Below, one piece after another: positions 49,391 through 61,059 of a stretch of DNA of 64,000 nt. Position 1 is the stretch's first letter; each line of letters begins with the position of its first letter. Both the position numbers and the translations under genes were made by a program. The DNA is taken from the NCBI GenBank assembly GCA_013397695.1, contig VYZI01000389.1, positions 125,990-189,989 on the forward strand, written 5' to 3'. Source of the stretch: Centropus unirufus (taxonomy: Eukaryota > Chordata > Aves > Cuculiformes > Centropidae). A model generated the notes under the pieces. It made no database searches. It worked only from the letters and a program-made list of their open reading frames with translations, and was not told the origin of the DNA.

Positions 49391-49601
49391 GTCTACAACT
49401 ACCTAAAAGGAGGTTGTAGTGAGATGGGTGTTGGTCTTTTCTCCACAGTAACAAGGGGAGGTTTAGATTGAACATTAGGAAAAATTTCTTCACTTAACGG
49501 GTTCTCAGGAACTACAAGAGGCTGCCCAGGGATATGTTCAAATCACATGCTTGGAGCTATTTAAAAGATGGGTACACAAGGTGCTCAGGATTATGGTTTA
49601 G
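49391..49601 (+). mobile_element. CR1 LINE 3' fragment, tail missing
   Basis: The sense strand shows GTCTACAACTACCTAAAAGG, AGGTTGTAGTGAGATGGGTG, GGGGAGGTTTAGATTGAACA, TTAGGAAAAATTTCTTCACT, GAGGCTGCCCAGGGATATGT and GTGCTCAGGATTATGGTTTA. The final tail units are absent. Confidence 0.9.
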
Positions 49602-50487
49602 AAGCGTACAGGTATAGTTCTGCCTCAAGAGGTGAATTACAGGTCAATATCCTGTAGTATAGAATAAACTTTGTGATAAAGTTAGGCAAAATAAACTCCT
49701 GATTCTTGTATTTAGACCTACACATCTGAACTTTCAGGATTAATGCCAGGTGGAAAGCATTATTGTAGTTGTCTTTTATTTTTTCTATGTGAATATGATA
49801 AGCAGGGTTATTAGTCAAAATAGTGCCTAGATATTAATTTTCCAATAGCCTCCTTTCACCTGTGAATTATTCTTACCCAGTTATTTTTCAGTTCCCCTGG
49901 ATCCATCAGACAGGCTTGGTGTTAAGCAAACTCGTGCTTTACTTGATTTACTGTATTAGTTTCCCCAGAGTGTTTTATACTAATCTGCTGAGTCTGCACC
50001 ATGCTGAAATAAGATAGCAGATCACCTCAGTGTATCTTCTCCAAAGTTGTTTGATCACGAGAGTTACCTTTCCCTGGGAGGCCGTTCTTTCATAACCTTA
50101 TAAATAATTCAGCGTCAGATGTTCAAACTAAAATACAGACAATAAAAGTAAGTCAAGTTTGCAAATTATGATCCAGTTGAACAACTATCAACACAGATTA
50201 GTGCATATTTATGATTGAGGTTTGAACGAATTATTACTGAAAAAAAGCTCCACTAAGCAGCCCACTTGCCCGGGTTTAAAAGACCCAGGAATATCACAGG
50301 CAGATGCATAATTTTTATGAATTTGTGGGGGACCTTTTCACAGACTTTTACAGTAATGCAGACTTTTAATTGTATAGCACCCATTTCACCTCGTAAATCT
50401 TTTTGATAATCAAACATTTGACTATAGAATGGGCCACACAGAGCAAAATTAAGAAGTAAAAAAATATCTGAAATTCAGCATATGACT
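49602..50487. other. Unique sequence, no gene supported
   Basis: No repeat is recognised. The part at about 50250-50430 has an AT-rich motif cluster (GATGCATAATTTTTATGAAT) discussed as a possible regulatory block. Confidence 0.45.
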
Positions 50488-50790
50488 GTCATAGAATTGT
50501 TTGGTCTGGAAATGAACTTAAAGATGATCCAGTTCAACCCCCATGCCATGGGCAGGAACACCTTTCACAGGATCAGGTAGCTCAGAGCCTGTTTTTCTGG
50601 CCTTTGCTGGTCTTCGCTGGCCAAACTAGCCTGGAACCCCTCCAGGAATGGGGCAGCCATGACTTCTCTGGGTAACCTGTGCCAGTGCCTCCCCACTGTA
50701 ACAGGAAAAATTTTCTTCCTATATTTAATCTAAACCTTCTTTCTTTCAGCTTAAAACTATTCTCCTCGTCCTATTACTACATTCCCTGCC
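50488..50790 (-). mobile_element. CR1 LINE 3' end, about 300 bp
   Basis: TCATAGAATTGTTTGGTCTG, CATGCCATGGGCAGGAACAC, CCCCTCCAGGAATGGGGCAG, TCTCTGGGTAACCTGTGCCA, TTTAATCTAAACCTTCTTTC and CTCCTCGTCCTATTACTACA follow the CR1 reverse-complement order. A small duplicated stretch with CTGGTCTTCGCTGG lies near 50600-50625. Confidence 0.92.
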
Positions 50791-51532
50791 TGAAGGGTAT
50801 AGAAGAAATGTATTGCCTTTACACTTAAGTAATAAGAATTAAAGGGGATCTGTTCCCTGTTTTTCCTGTGATTTTGAGGAAACTGAAATTCTGATTAAAT
50901 ACTCAGGAAGTGGTGCATTAATGCTGGAGATGCTTAAAATTACTTATTATATTATTTAATAATTGTGACCTGAATGAAGATCAGATATAAGCTAAGAAAT
51001 CATTCTAAATTAAATGTTTTTAAAAACTTACTTTTTCAAAGGAAAAAGGATTTTGAAGGACTTCTGAATACTTTTTATCATAATAATTGATGCTATTATA
51101 CTCCAGTTTTCATGCTATTGACAAACAGGCCAAATGAGTTGTTGTTTCTGTTTCCATGGATGAAACGTTAAAAATTGCTAAAATGCTGAGTGAGCTTTGT
51201 TCTGCTTATAATTAATAGTACATCTGTTATCCTAATTAATCTATTTATTGATTAGAGAAGGTACTTTCCCCTTGTTGCAAATTTAGGGCTGACAAGTACA
51301 TTGATATGGTTTCCCTATCACTTACAGAAGCTGCGGACAGTGTGAGAAGATGAAGTGCCCAAGGTACACCACAAAGTGATGCTCTGGCAATCAAGATATG
51401 CTCAGACAGCATGATGTGATTTTTTCTCTTGAGAAACGTTACCGACTTGTAGCATAAGTACTTGTTAGCATTCCTCCTGGGTAAGCATCAGGCTGCCTTG
51501 CAGTTTACCAGTTCACTGCTAGAGGATATTTT
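50791..51532. other. Unique AT-rich sequence, no gene supported
   Basis: It contains a cluster of TAATTAAT-, ATAATTAATAG- and TATTGATTAG-type motifs at about 51050-51260. No ORF or repeat is recognised. Confidence 0.45.
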
Positions 51533-51633
51533 TGGGCCCCTTACTATAAGAAAGGCATTGAGGTCCTGAAGCACATCCAAAGAAGGGCAACTGAGATGGT
51601 GAAGGGGCCAGAAGTGGCTGAGGGAACTTGGGT
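51533..51633 (+). mobile_element. CR1 LINE internal fragment (ORF2 end)
   Basis: The sense strand shows TACTATAAGAAAGGCATTGA, GGTCCTGAAGCACATCCAAA, GAAGGGCAACTGAGATGGTG and AAGGGGCCAGAAGTGGCTGA. This corresponds to the ERVQRRATKLVKGLE region of ORF2. It is a ~100-bp internal piece without a tail. Confidence 0.8.
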
Positions 51634-52399
51634 TGTGATAGAATGGCTGTCTATTTTTTAACTGCTGGTCAAAAGCTAAACCAGGCCAAAGAAACACATA
51701 GGCAATAACTGCAAGTTCCCCTCTTTAACTCTCAAGAGTTCGAGGCTTTCAGGAAATGGACATAATCTCGTGAAAGAGGAGATCTATGACAGCATTTTCT
51801 TTGATGTATGTTGTCCCACAAAAGATATAACATTACCTTTAAAAGGCAGTTCTTTTCCACTTTCACAATGGGTCCTTCATGTATCTCAAGACATAAAGGT
51901 CTATTCTTGTAACCTATTCTTGTAATCTATCAAGAGCAACATTGCTGAATATGAGCATCCAAGCACCATTGTCTGTCAATAAGCCTTACCTTCATAAAAC
52001 CTGCTGTTGGGCTGCGATCCTGATTTTACAAACAGAAAGGCCAAATTCAGGAAGGAAATTTAAAAAGTGAAGTTTTTCTATGAAATTTGGGGAAATCTCT
52101 GAGAGGAGCAGCCAGAAAGACTCACCATCCCTGGGCCATCACTGTGAAGAGCTCATCAGATCCAGTCCTTTTGCTGAATACATGGAATTCTATATTACGC
52201 TCTTAAATGTTCGGGGAAGTGTGCATCACTAAAATAGATCTGTTGCAACTCACTAGCGATAAAACATTGATTTTCCCCCATTATGGGCCCCATCAGTTTT
52301 TAGTGTGTATTTCTCTTACTTGTTTCATGGAATATGATCTCCTTGGTGAAGGTGTAGGGTGGAGGTGGACTTCCCTGGTTGGTTAAGGGTTTAGAGGAG
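51634..52399. other. Unique sequence between CR1 copies
   Basis: A small direct duplication around TATTCTTGTAACC lies near 51901-51930. No gene or other repeat is recognised. Confidence 0.45.
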
Positions 52400-52808
52400 A
52401 ATCTGTATGAGGAGTGACTAATGTTACATGGCCTGTTCAGCTTGGAGAAGAGACTAAGGGAAGAACTCATCACACTTTACTGCTTTCTCGCAAGGGATTG
52501 ATGAGAAGCAGACGCTGATCTCTTCTCTCTGGTGACAAATGATAGGACCTGGGGGAATGGCAGGAAGATGGGCCATGGTGGGATTAGGTTGGACACAAGG
52601 AAAAGATTCTGCACTCAGACGGTGATGGAGCACTGGAACAGGCTCCTAGGGAAGCAGTCATTGTGCCAAGCCTGTTAATATTCGAGAAGCATTTGGACAA
52701 TACCCTCAGATACATGTGTGGATGTTACAAGGTATACAAGGACAGGAATTGGACTTGAATATCCTTGTGGGTCCCTTCTAATTCAGAACATTCTATGATT
52801 CGATAATC
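52400..52808 (+). mobile_element. CR1 LINE 3' end, 'CTTGTGGGTCCC' tail subfamily
   Basis: The sense strand shows ATCTGTATGAGGAGTGACTA, GCCTGTTCAGCTTGGAGAAG, CTCTGGTGACAAATGATAGG, GGTGATGGAGCACTGGAACA, GAGAAGCATTTGGACAATAC, ATCCTTGTGGGTCCCTTCTA and ATTCTATGATTCGATAATC. It is a well-preserved copy of the subfamily also present at 14338 and 44728. Confidence 0.94.
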
Positions 52809-52955
52809 TTTTTTCCTTTTTGCATGTGGTCCTGAAATAATGTGGAGCTTTGGTTCATCTTAAATCAAAGCTTTATAGAATTGCTATTGCTTAGATTTGA
52901 AAAATCAGGCCAGGGAAGTCAAAGGAAAATGGATTTTCAGGATCAGTGTTTATAT

Positions 52956-53617
52956 TGTTGTAGTTTGTGGTAACTAGGGTCTGAAAATTAACTGCTGGTC
53001 TTTGAGACAGTGTTTTTTTATCTAAAAAGATAACACAGGACATTTCTGTGCAGGGAGGCCAGTATTTATACTTAACCAAGGCCATACTCATGCTGGAGAG
53101 AAGGGGCCATACCTGCAAAGAGGGGCAACTGGGGCAGGTGACCCTAAACTGACCAACAGAGTATTCTATCGCATATATGTAATACTCAGAATAAATTTGT
53201 GAGATCACGAAGGTCTCGGTCTCCTCTGTGATGCCTAACATCCAGTGAGGACCCCCTCTGGTTGTTCGTGATATGGGGCCTGTGTGTTCCTGAATTCAGT
53301 TCCTGAGTCTAACTCCCCCCAGCTGTGGACCCATTTCTCTTTTGTCTGCTCTGTAGCTTCTGTGGTGATGTATAGTCATTGAGGGGTGGCACGGGGATGC
53401 AGTCTCATATGCTTGTTTATATTTTATAATTTTCTAATTATTTTCATTGTTATAATTTTCATTATCCCTTCATTAAAGCTGTAGCTTTTGTTTCCAACCC
53501 ACAATTTTTCCTTCCCTCGCATTTCCTTCCCCTTTCTCTGTGAGGAGTGGGGGATTTTAGAGGCTCACGGCACAGTTCTAGCTGATGAGTTTGGTCGGTG
53601 GGTGTCAAACTGTGACA
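52956..53617 (+). mobile_element. Solo LTR of an avian ERVL-type endogenous retrovirus
   Basis: A region near 53130-53190 (GGCAGGTGACCCTAAACTGA, then CCAACAGAGTATTCTATCGC) follows the order of avian ERVL LTRs, where a GACCCCAACTGACCAA block precedes a TATTCCATACCATATGA block. It is followed by an AATAAA-like site near 53192 and an ATTAAA polyadenylation-type signal at 53472-53477. After that come TTTCCAACCCACAATTTTTC, a GAGGAGTGGGGGATT block, and the terminal GGTGTCAAACTGTGACA. The proposed ends, TGTTGTAGTTT and AAACTGTGACA, form an imperfect terminal inverted repeat (8 of 11 match). No gag or pol follows, so it is solo. No clear target-site duplication was found, and the left edge is uncertain. 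Confidence 0.72.
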
Positions 53618-53762
53618 CCTGTGCTCCAAGCAAGTAAATACTTATTGAAGTTAAATGATTGTATTGAGTACCTAAAAGTGATAGTTTCCCTGATTTACAT
53701 ATAGTACATACAGTACAGAGATCATTGGCCAAAAGTTCAGTAAAATTGTCTCCCGAATGGCA

Positions 53763-53832
53763 ATATGAAATAATAAGAATATAATAAGAATAAGAAATAA
53801 TAAGAATAAGAAATAATAAGAAATATGAAATT
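53763..53832. repeat. AATAAGA-type minisatellite, about 16-bp unit
   Basis: Consecutive AATAATAAGAATAAGA units are flanked at both ends by ATATGAAAT. The tract makes the overlapping minus-strand ORF repetitive (a Tyr/Ile/Ser-rich run), which is not evidence of a protein. Confidence 0.88.
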
Positions 53833-54977
53833 CTAGTGCCCAGCAAATAGAAAGCTAATCAATCACTGCTCCAAATTGTTACAAAAACACTGCACCATTT
53901 TATTGGGAGTGCACTTTCCATATCTAGTAGAATGAATGGAAAGTTATAGATCTCCAGTACACATAAGTACATGCTTATGGGGCACCCGCTTTAGATTATT
54001 TACCCACTCTCAGATAAGACTGAGTTTCAATCGTCTACTACTATGTGAGTAACACACAACAGATGCTCTTTGCTCCGGCAATGACCAGGCTTCTACACAC
54101 TCAGTGTTACCTGGGAATAGGCCTGGGTTACACTTAAATATTTTGTGAGTTTGATTTTTTTATAATTTCTAGATGTGGGTCTGGAGGTAGCATGGGCCAG
54201 TGATCATCCTCAACTGGCAACCTGGGTGCAACAATTGCCTGTGAGCAGTAACAGAGGTTGGTTTTTAGATGGGAGCTCATATCTGCTGGCTCTCTTTAAG
54301 TCTAGAAAATACCTTGAAATAGGTGTTTCAGAGCCCATTCTTACCAGTTAGGCAAGAATGGCACCATCAAAAATATTCAGGGTAGTTTCGTTATTTTAAT
54401 GGGTTTGTCTTGGAGCGGCATAAACTACAAATGTGAGTAGACTTCAATACATCATGGAATCTGGAAGCCATTGGTCATTGCCTCTAGGAGTTTCTTTTGT
54501 TAGGAAGTCTGCAGTATTTTATGGAAATGATTGCTATACTTTGCCAGTGTTACACACCTAAATATTATTGTTTTATGATACTTTGTCGGATGGGATTATA
54601 TTGAAAAGGCTAGGCAAGGAAAGGATGGAATCAAGTGCTAAATCAGTTTGATGTTTGTGATCTTCTGAACTCTCTTATCTGAGTTGTCTTTTGAGTCATT
54701 CTTATCTCTCTTTCTCTTAATAACCTTCCCTTAATAATCACAACACGATATGAGTAGAAAGGGCATTGGGACAAAGCTATTGCAACGTGAAACTTTGCTT
54801 TCACTCAGTCAACAGCACTAATTGGTATTTTACCCTGCAAACCTTGGTCTTGGTTCTAGAAGGGCTTCACCCATACACACTTTGACCTATGTCATTGACA
54901 CCAGTGTACCATGCAAGCTCTTTAGAATTGCTATCTCAGTTTAGCTGAACTCTTTTGTCTTACAGCTGGATGGGTGA

Positions 54978-55015
54978 ATAGATAGATAGGTGGAAAAAGC
55001 TTCTTATATATATAT
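54978..55015. repeat. Short GATA and TA tracts
   Basis: Three ATAG units at 54978-54989 and an 11-base alternating TA tract at 55005-55015 are separated by unique bases. Confidence 0.7.
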
Positions 55016-55694
55016 CCATAGGGAAATAGTCATGGAATTATACTTAGTATGTGCCTTATTCTACTAATACGAGTGTCTAAGCATAGAGTTTGTACTGAAA
55101 TACAACTGCCATCATCTGCTGGTAAGACATAAAACCAGCATTGGGATGGAGTTTACTGAGAATTAAGTGGAAATAGTGGCAATGCTGAGTGAATTTGTGG
55201 AATCGGACTCTTCTGGTGGTGGTTTTGGAGGGGTAAGATAAAAGAGTGGCTTAGACTTGAAAGAGTAGGCTTGCTACCATATAAAAGAAAAGCTACGCAC
55301 GTGATAGTTTTTGGATGGAGTGTCAGTGGCTTGAGAGCCTAAATGATTAGTATTGTTCATCAGCCATTGAAACTCCCATGGACCTGGATGAGTCTCTGTC
55401 TCAGTGTATTGGTGAGGGGTTATATCTATACTACACAGGTTTCAATAAGACAGACAACTCTTTCTAAGCTGTTTGGCCTTTGGGTCCTGATACGAAGTTT
55501 GCAATAGCACTATGCCTGACAAAGTAGCTTGAAAATTGTTCTTAGGAAACAGGGAAAAACCATAACTTAGTGAATAAACCTAGAGGATGTTGTGAACAAA
55601 CCATTTGAAAGCTGGTTTATTCACAGCTATGTTGTATTGCAACTTTTCTGCCTCTGTGGACCAGAGAATTTAAAAGTGATAGTAAATTAAGATA

Positions 55695-55954
55695 TTTTAA
55701 GCTGAAATAGGGGAGATTTAGATTAGATATTGGGAAGAAATTCTTCACTGTGAGGGTGGTGAGACACTGACACAGGTGTTCCAGAGAAGTTGTGGATATC
55801 TCAACCCTGGGTGAGTTCAAGGCCAGGTTGGTTGAGGCTTTGAGTAAACTGACCTGGTGTAAGGTGACCTGCCCATGACATGGTGGTTTGGAACTGGATG
55901 ATCTTTAAGGTCCATTCCAACCCAAACCATTCTATGATTCAGTGATTCTATGAT
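55695..55954 (+). mobile_element. CR1 LINE 3' end, about 260 bp
   Basis: The sense strand shows GGGGAGATTTAGATTAGATA, TTGGGAAGAAATTCTTCACT, GTGAGGGTGGTGAGACACTG, TTCAAGGCCAGGTTGGTTGA, GGAACTGGATGATCTTTAAG, TCCATTCCAACCCAAACCAT and TCTATGATTC repeats. The tail has three terminal units, one slightly changed. Confidence 0.95.
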
Positions 55955-57836
55955 TTTTTTTTCTTCAATTAATGAACAACTAAAACTTTATTTCCATGGA
56001 AAAGTGTCTACTAACTTAAAATAGAAAGAGAAAGGTAAAAAAGGATAAGAACCCAAACCTCTAGCCTAAAATACTCAGTGTTCATCTCAGCATTCCCAGA
56101 AAGTTGATTAATATATACTTAAAGTATTCCTGTCAAGAAGCTTGAGGCCTTTAGCAGTAGTAGACTTCAAAAGTCCCTGTGTTCATCGGAATTATTCCAC
56201 AGCTTCTGGAAAAAAATTAGTTTCTCTGCTTAACTGCAGCTCATGTGAAGCTCTTAGAAGCTTTGCTACCTTCACTAAGAATAAAATAGAGTTTCTTTCT
56301 TATCCTATATGAAAACATCTGGCCACAATTAGTTTGAGATCTCACATTTTTTGAGTAGACGTCATCAATAATTTGTATTTCTCCCTTCCCCTCCTTTTTA
56401 TATGCAATATGTGGGACATACTTCCACAGGGAGCTAAACCAGAATGTAAGACGGTCATTCCTGTCTGCGTCATTTCTTTCCAAAATGTATTGCTCTCAGG
56501 ACAACCTGATGGCTCACGTACCAAAGCCCATTTTTTCCTGCTATGTCATTTCCAGCATTTGTCACCACCTCATACTTTAAGCTTTAAGCACTATCCAGGG
56601 AGTTGCATAACTTCTGTGCAAAATTCAGATACAAATCAATGCATAACTTAGGCATTAAGAAGAAGCTAAATTACCCTCTGCTAGAACACAGGCGGCTAAA
56701 TCATTCTGTATTATTTTTAAAATTTTTTTGCTATTTGCATTGAGCCTGTGAAGACAACGCTAATTTTTCATTTTTATGGCCTTTTCACATGAACTCCTTG
56801 TAAGCACATAACATGCTGTATGATTGAATATACAGAAAAACAAAACCTCCAAACAGGCTTAATATGAAAAACAGTGCTAAATTTTAGGCTTGAAATGGAG
56901 GAAAAAAGAAATCAAACCAATACCAGGAGTTTTTTTTATTTTAGTCCCTCTCACAGCTGTGTATTTTCATTGTAAGTGAGCACCCGTAGTCTTGCTGTGT
57001 GCATCATCTACCCCTGTGCAAATGGAAGCATTGGGGCTATGGCAGTGAAGGACGCTGTTGTCTGAGTGGTGAAACTCAGAAAAGCCCATGAAACACGATG
57101 CATTCTGTGAGCTGGGTGTGGTGTTGAGTGCAATGAATCACTGGCAGCAGACTAAGCACAGACTGGTGTCCAGACTGCTCTTGTTTGAAAGAGAAGGAGT
57201 AGTAAAAGGGAGATCAACAAAACTGCTCAATCTCTGCAGGATGGGTTTGTTCCGCCTCATTATTGCTGCTTAAAATTCATGCATTTGCCTAAATTTTGGG
57301 GTCAGCATTAGGTACCTAGTCTCATTTCAATTCTTTAGCGGGCTCATCCAGTCTTCATCTGCCATTGCATATTGGTTAAGATCTCCCCCGGGTCCTGAGT
57401 TGTACCTGCCAGCCACATCTATATTCTGGGAGATTCCTAGATAGCTTATATGGAATGAGGTGTCTATGCTTAGGTAACTGTATTGGGTCCTTCAGGCTGT
57501 AGTTAATGTAAAGGGAGAGAAACTGGTACCTCCAGATACATTTCATTCTAAGTGTTTTAGACAAGGGTGATGAATTTTCTTTCTCTGCTATGCAAGAAAC
57601 CTAAACAATTAGAAACGTAAGGTTGGATGCCAAATCTCAGGTATACAGAGGCACTTGAGATACCTCTGGGTGTCTGTGTCATCTGCACAGGGTAGGCAGA
57701 TATGACATAGGACTGATGAGAGCTCTTCTCAAAGAGCAGCTAGAGGTTGTGTGAGATGGGCTATGGCCTCTTATGGACTCCGTTTAGAAGATTAGGAAAT
57801 TTATGCCTCTAAAATGAAGAGGCTCTGCTGCTAAAT
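55955..57836. other. 1.9 kb unique sequence, no gene supported
   Basis: ORFs are under 95 codons and unassigned. An AT-rich block at about 56690-56830 is possibly regulatory but unproven. Confidence 0.45.
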
Positions 57837-58150
57837 ATAGAATCATAGAATTATTGAATCACAAGGCTGGAAAAGACATTTGAGAACATCAAGCCCAAGC
57901 ATACCTGTCCACTACTAAATCATATCCCTAAGCACTTTATCTACCTCTCTTTTAAATACTTTCGGTGATGGGGACTCAGTCAGCTCCCTGGATAGCCTGG
58001 TCCAGTGTTTTATAACCTTTCCAGCAAAGAAACTTTTCACAATATCCAATCTGAACCTCCCCGGGTGAGCTTGAGGACCCTCTTGTCCTATCACTTGGGC
58101 AAAGACACCAACACCCACCTCTCTACAATCTTCTTTGAGGTAGTCGTAGA
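57837..58150 (-). mobile_element. CR1 LINE 3' end, same subfamily as the 34427 copy
   Basis: ATAGAATCATAGAATTATTG, AATCACAAGGCTGGAAAAGA, CATACCTGTCCACTACTAAA, CCTAAGCACTTTATCTACCT, TTTCGGTGATGGGGACTCAG, CACAATATCCAATCTGAACC and CACCCACCTCTCTACAATCT follow the same order as the 3' part of the 34427-35620 copy. A 98-codon minus-strand frame preserves a readable 3' part of the element (for example GRFRLDIVKSFFAGKVIKHW) but is not a gene. Confidence 0.93.
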
Positions 58151-59297
58151 TATCTTGTCCCACTTCCAAGAGCACAGGGCACCCCAACTTGCCTCCAGAT
58201 GACCCCTCCAAAGACCACAGTTCTCCTGCAAGTCTTCATTTAAGAGCTCCTAGCATTGTATGCTACATGACTCTCCGAAAGTGTCTGGATTGCTAACACT
58301 GGTGTGTTGTAGCCTTCTATTTTTGCTGAGTCTCAAGAGACTCTTAGGCAGTAGCTTTCCCTAAACATTAGTGCTCCCTAAACTTTAACTCTTAAACTCA
58401 CATGCATGAATAACTTATGTTGTCAGTTCTTCATCACTCTGTGGCTTTTCAAATGCTTAACAGCATCTCATGGGAGTGACAAAATTCAAATGATGACTGG
58501 ACTCAATTGCTTTTGTCCCTGAGGCCACCGAGACCTTTATGTCCTAGGCCAGTTAGAGGATTTTGATCTGCAGAAAACAAGAGATCATTGGAGAGATCTT
58601 AACATTAACCAAAAATATCAACATATTTGATGTATTAGTCGTTTAACATCAAGTATTTGGAGGAGAAACAACTGTTAACATAGGCTACCAGCTTGAGTCA
58701 CAAGTTTGTGGTGTGGTCTGAGACACGGAAGAGGTTCATGACAGTCTAAGCACTTGAACCCACATATCCAAGTCACTACATTAGCTTCAGTTGTCAGGAA
58801 ATCAACTAACAGCTGATTTGTGTTGAGACAATCATAGATGAAATTTTTAGAAATTAAATCTTTGGACGATGATTTTTATCATAATTTCTAATTTTTAATA
58901 ATGTTATTTTCATATTATCATGACACCCAATAAAATATGAAAGCATCATCCTGATGAAGCACATATTTCTGACCAACATCTGCTCCACTCTGCATTAGAC
59001 TTTTGGTTTACCTTTTGGGAAGCTCTCCTAATGAGCACTTTGCATCTTACAACCCAGAGCAGGCATTGGAAATCTCCTTTTGGGACTCAGCCATGGAATG
59101 GAAGGAAAAGAGAAGCTTCAGAATGCTCAGTGCTATTGAATTTTCTAAGCTTTTGCTTTGAATATTGGTAGAGGGTCCAATTCACTTCCTACTTATATAA
59201 TCTTGTTGACTGATTTAATAATGACTGGTTATAAGGTAAAGATTTATGTCTATAGATACTACACGCTAGCCTTGCATTTGATACAGTGCATGGGGCT

Positions 59298-59513
59298 NNN
59301 NNNNNNNNNNNNNNNNNNNNNNNNNNNNNNNNNNNNNNNNNNNNNNNNNNNNNNNNNNNNNNNNNNNNNNNNNNNNNNNNNNNNNNNNNNNNNNNNNNNN
59401 NNNNNNNNNNNNNNNNNNNNNNNNNNNNNNNNNNNNNNNNNNNNNNNNNNNNNNNNNNNNNNNNNNNNNNNNNNNNNNNNNNNNNNNNNNNNNNNNNNNN
59501 NNNNNNNNNNNNN
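59298..59513. other. Assembly gap (216 N)
   Basis: All bases are N. Frames running through it are artefacts. Confidence 0.99.
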
Positions 59514-61010
59514 TAATTTGTTCATAATTTGGATAAGGAGTGAGATGAAAATGAGTAAAAATACTGAGTCTATTGCCTTTCACAGAAATTATGCATTTTA
59601 TTACAGCATAAATAAATTAGTTGGACTTGAATACTCCTAAATTAAACTTTTTTAAAAACACGCAAAAGTAGGGCAAAATTAAGAACTGATTTTGAAATTA
59701 ACTCCCACTTTCAAAATAGTTTTAATTAAAAAATGTCAACGTACCCTGGCTTTCCTTTTCATTGCTACAATTAGGCTACAAATAAGTAGTTTGGTGAAAA
59801 TAATATGAATTCATAACCTCTTTCATTGTTGGCAAATTTGCTTATTTCATGAAGAAAGATTATTTGCCAAAAGAATATCATTCTGCAGCACTGATGACTG
59901 TGTCTGAGAAAAAGCAAGGGGTGCTCATTCATCTTATTTATGTTGTCATTCTGGTATTAATGGATTTGAAGCATCTGCAGGAAAAATGTTGACCAGTTGT
60001 GAAAGCTTTACAAAAATCTGCAGAGTTGTTCCTCCTACAAACCTTATTAATTTTTTTCATGGTGTTTTCAGAATTTATGGTGTACGTATTTCAGACTGGA
60101 ATGGTCTATTCAGGAAGAAAGTGAACAATCTTTTATCTGTTTCTATCATAGTGAGGATAAAAGACATGAAATGAAAGAAAAAAAAGATGCAAAATACTTG
60201 GGGAAAAATCTTAATGCAAAGATCTTTTTCTCCAAGAAAAATACCCTCAAACAAAAAATCTCCAAGAGTTAAAACTTGCAGCTGATTCCTAAAAAAGCAG
60301 TTGACATCACTTCACTGAGTTTCTTAAGAATGGGTCACACAAATATCTCTCAGAAATTCTATAGATTGAGTTGATTTTTTCTTGTAGAAAAGATAGGGCG
60401 TGGTTTTGTCCTTTACATTAGGTTTAAAAACCCAACATTAGAGCTTGATTTATTGATTCATGCAGGGTGAATAATTCTGTCTTTCAGAGGGATTGGTATA
60501 TTTTTCCATGTAGGTGCTACATTGAGACTTGTTCAATTAACAAACTCTCCTTTTCTGACTCAAATTTATATGGACATAATTAGATTTTAAGAAACTGATT
60601 TTTAAAATCATATACAATTTTGTATGAAAGCCATACAGAAAATAAAGCAGAAATATTTAAGGTAAAAGTTCAGTGAAACATGGAAACCAGCATTGTGATG
60701 TCAATTGGAGATTTCTGAAATCAAAGTAACTTTTGTTCAGTGTAACTGAGGATTTCTTATTTTTATGCACTTCCCTCCAAATAGTCAGCTGGGGGCAATG
60801 ATTGTTGCTTCTTTTAGAAGAGTTTTCTTCCCTTTTTATTTCCAAAGAAATGATAAAAAAAATCTTGCTTAGCTACTAGTAATAATTGAAAAGTAATGAC
60901 AGGAAAAGTAATCATAAACCCATTTCTACGTACAAGTTAACAGGGCTTTTAGCACATTGTAGTAACTTATGGACCCTGTGATCACTTAAAAAGATTTTTG
61001 TAGTTCGAGA

Positions 61011-61059
61011 TAGTAAATTATAGTATATAATATATAGTATATGATGTATATATATATTA
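61011..61059. repeat. TA-rich low-complexity tract
   Basis: Interrupted TATAG, TATAATATATAG and alternating TA units run over about 50 bases. Confidence 0.8.

Larger units (their letters stand above)
53618..55694. other. 2 kb unique sequence with simple repeats, no gene supported
   Basis: It holds the AATAAGA minisatellite (53763-53832) and short GATA and TA tracts near 54978-55015. No ORF of note and no other element is recognised. Confidence 0.45.

Noticed and set aside
52891..53241. 116-codon minus-strand ORF
   Set aside because: It overlaps the proposed ERVL-type LTR in antisense and has no recognisable product.
59158..59640. ORF of 160 codons on the plus strand
   Set aside because: It crosses the 216-base gap and has no recognisable domain in the visible ends.
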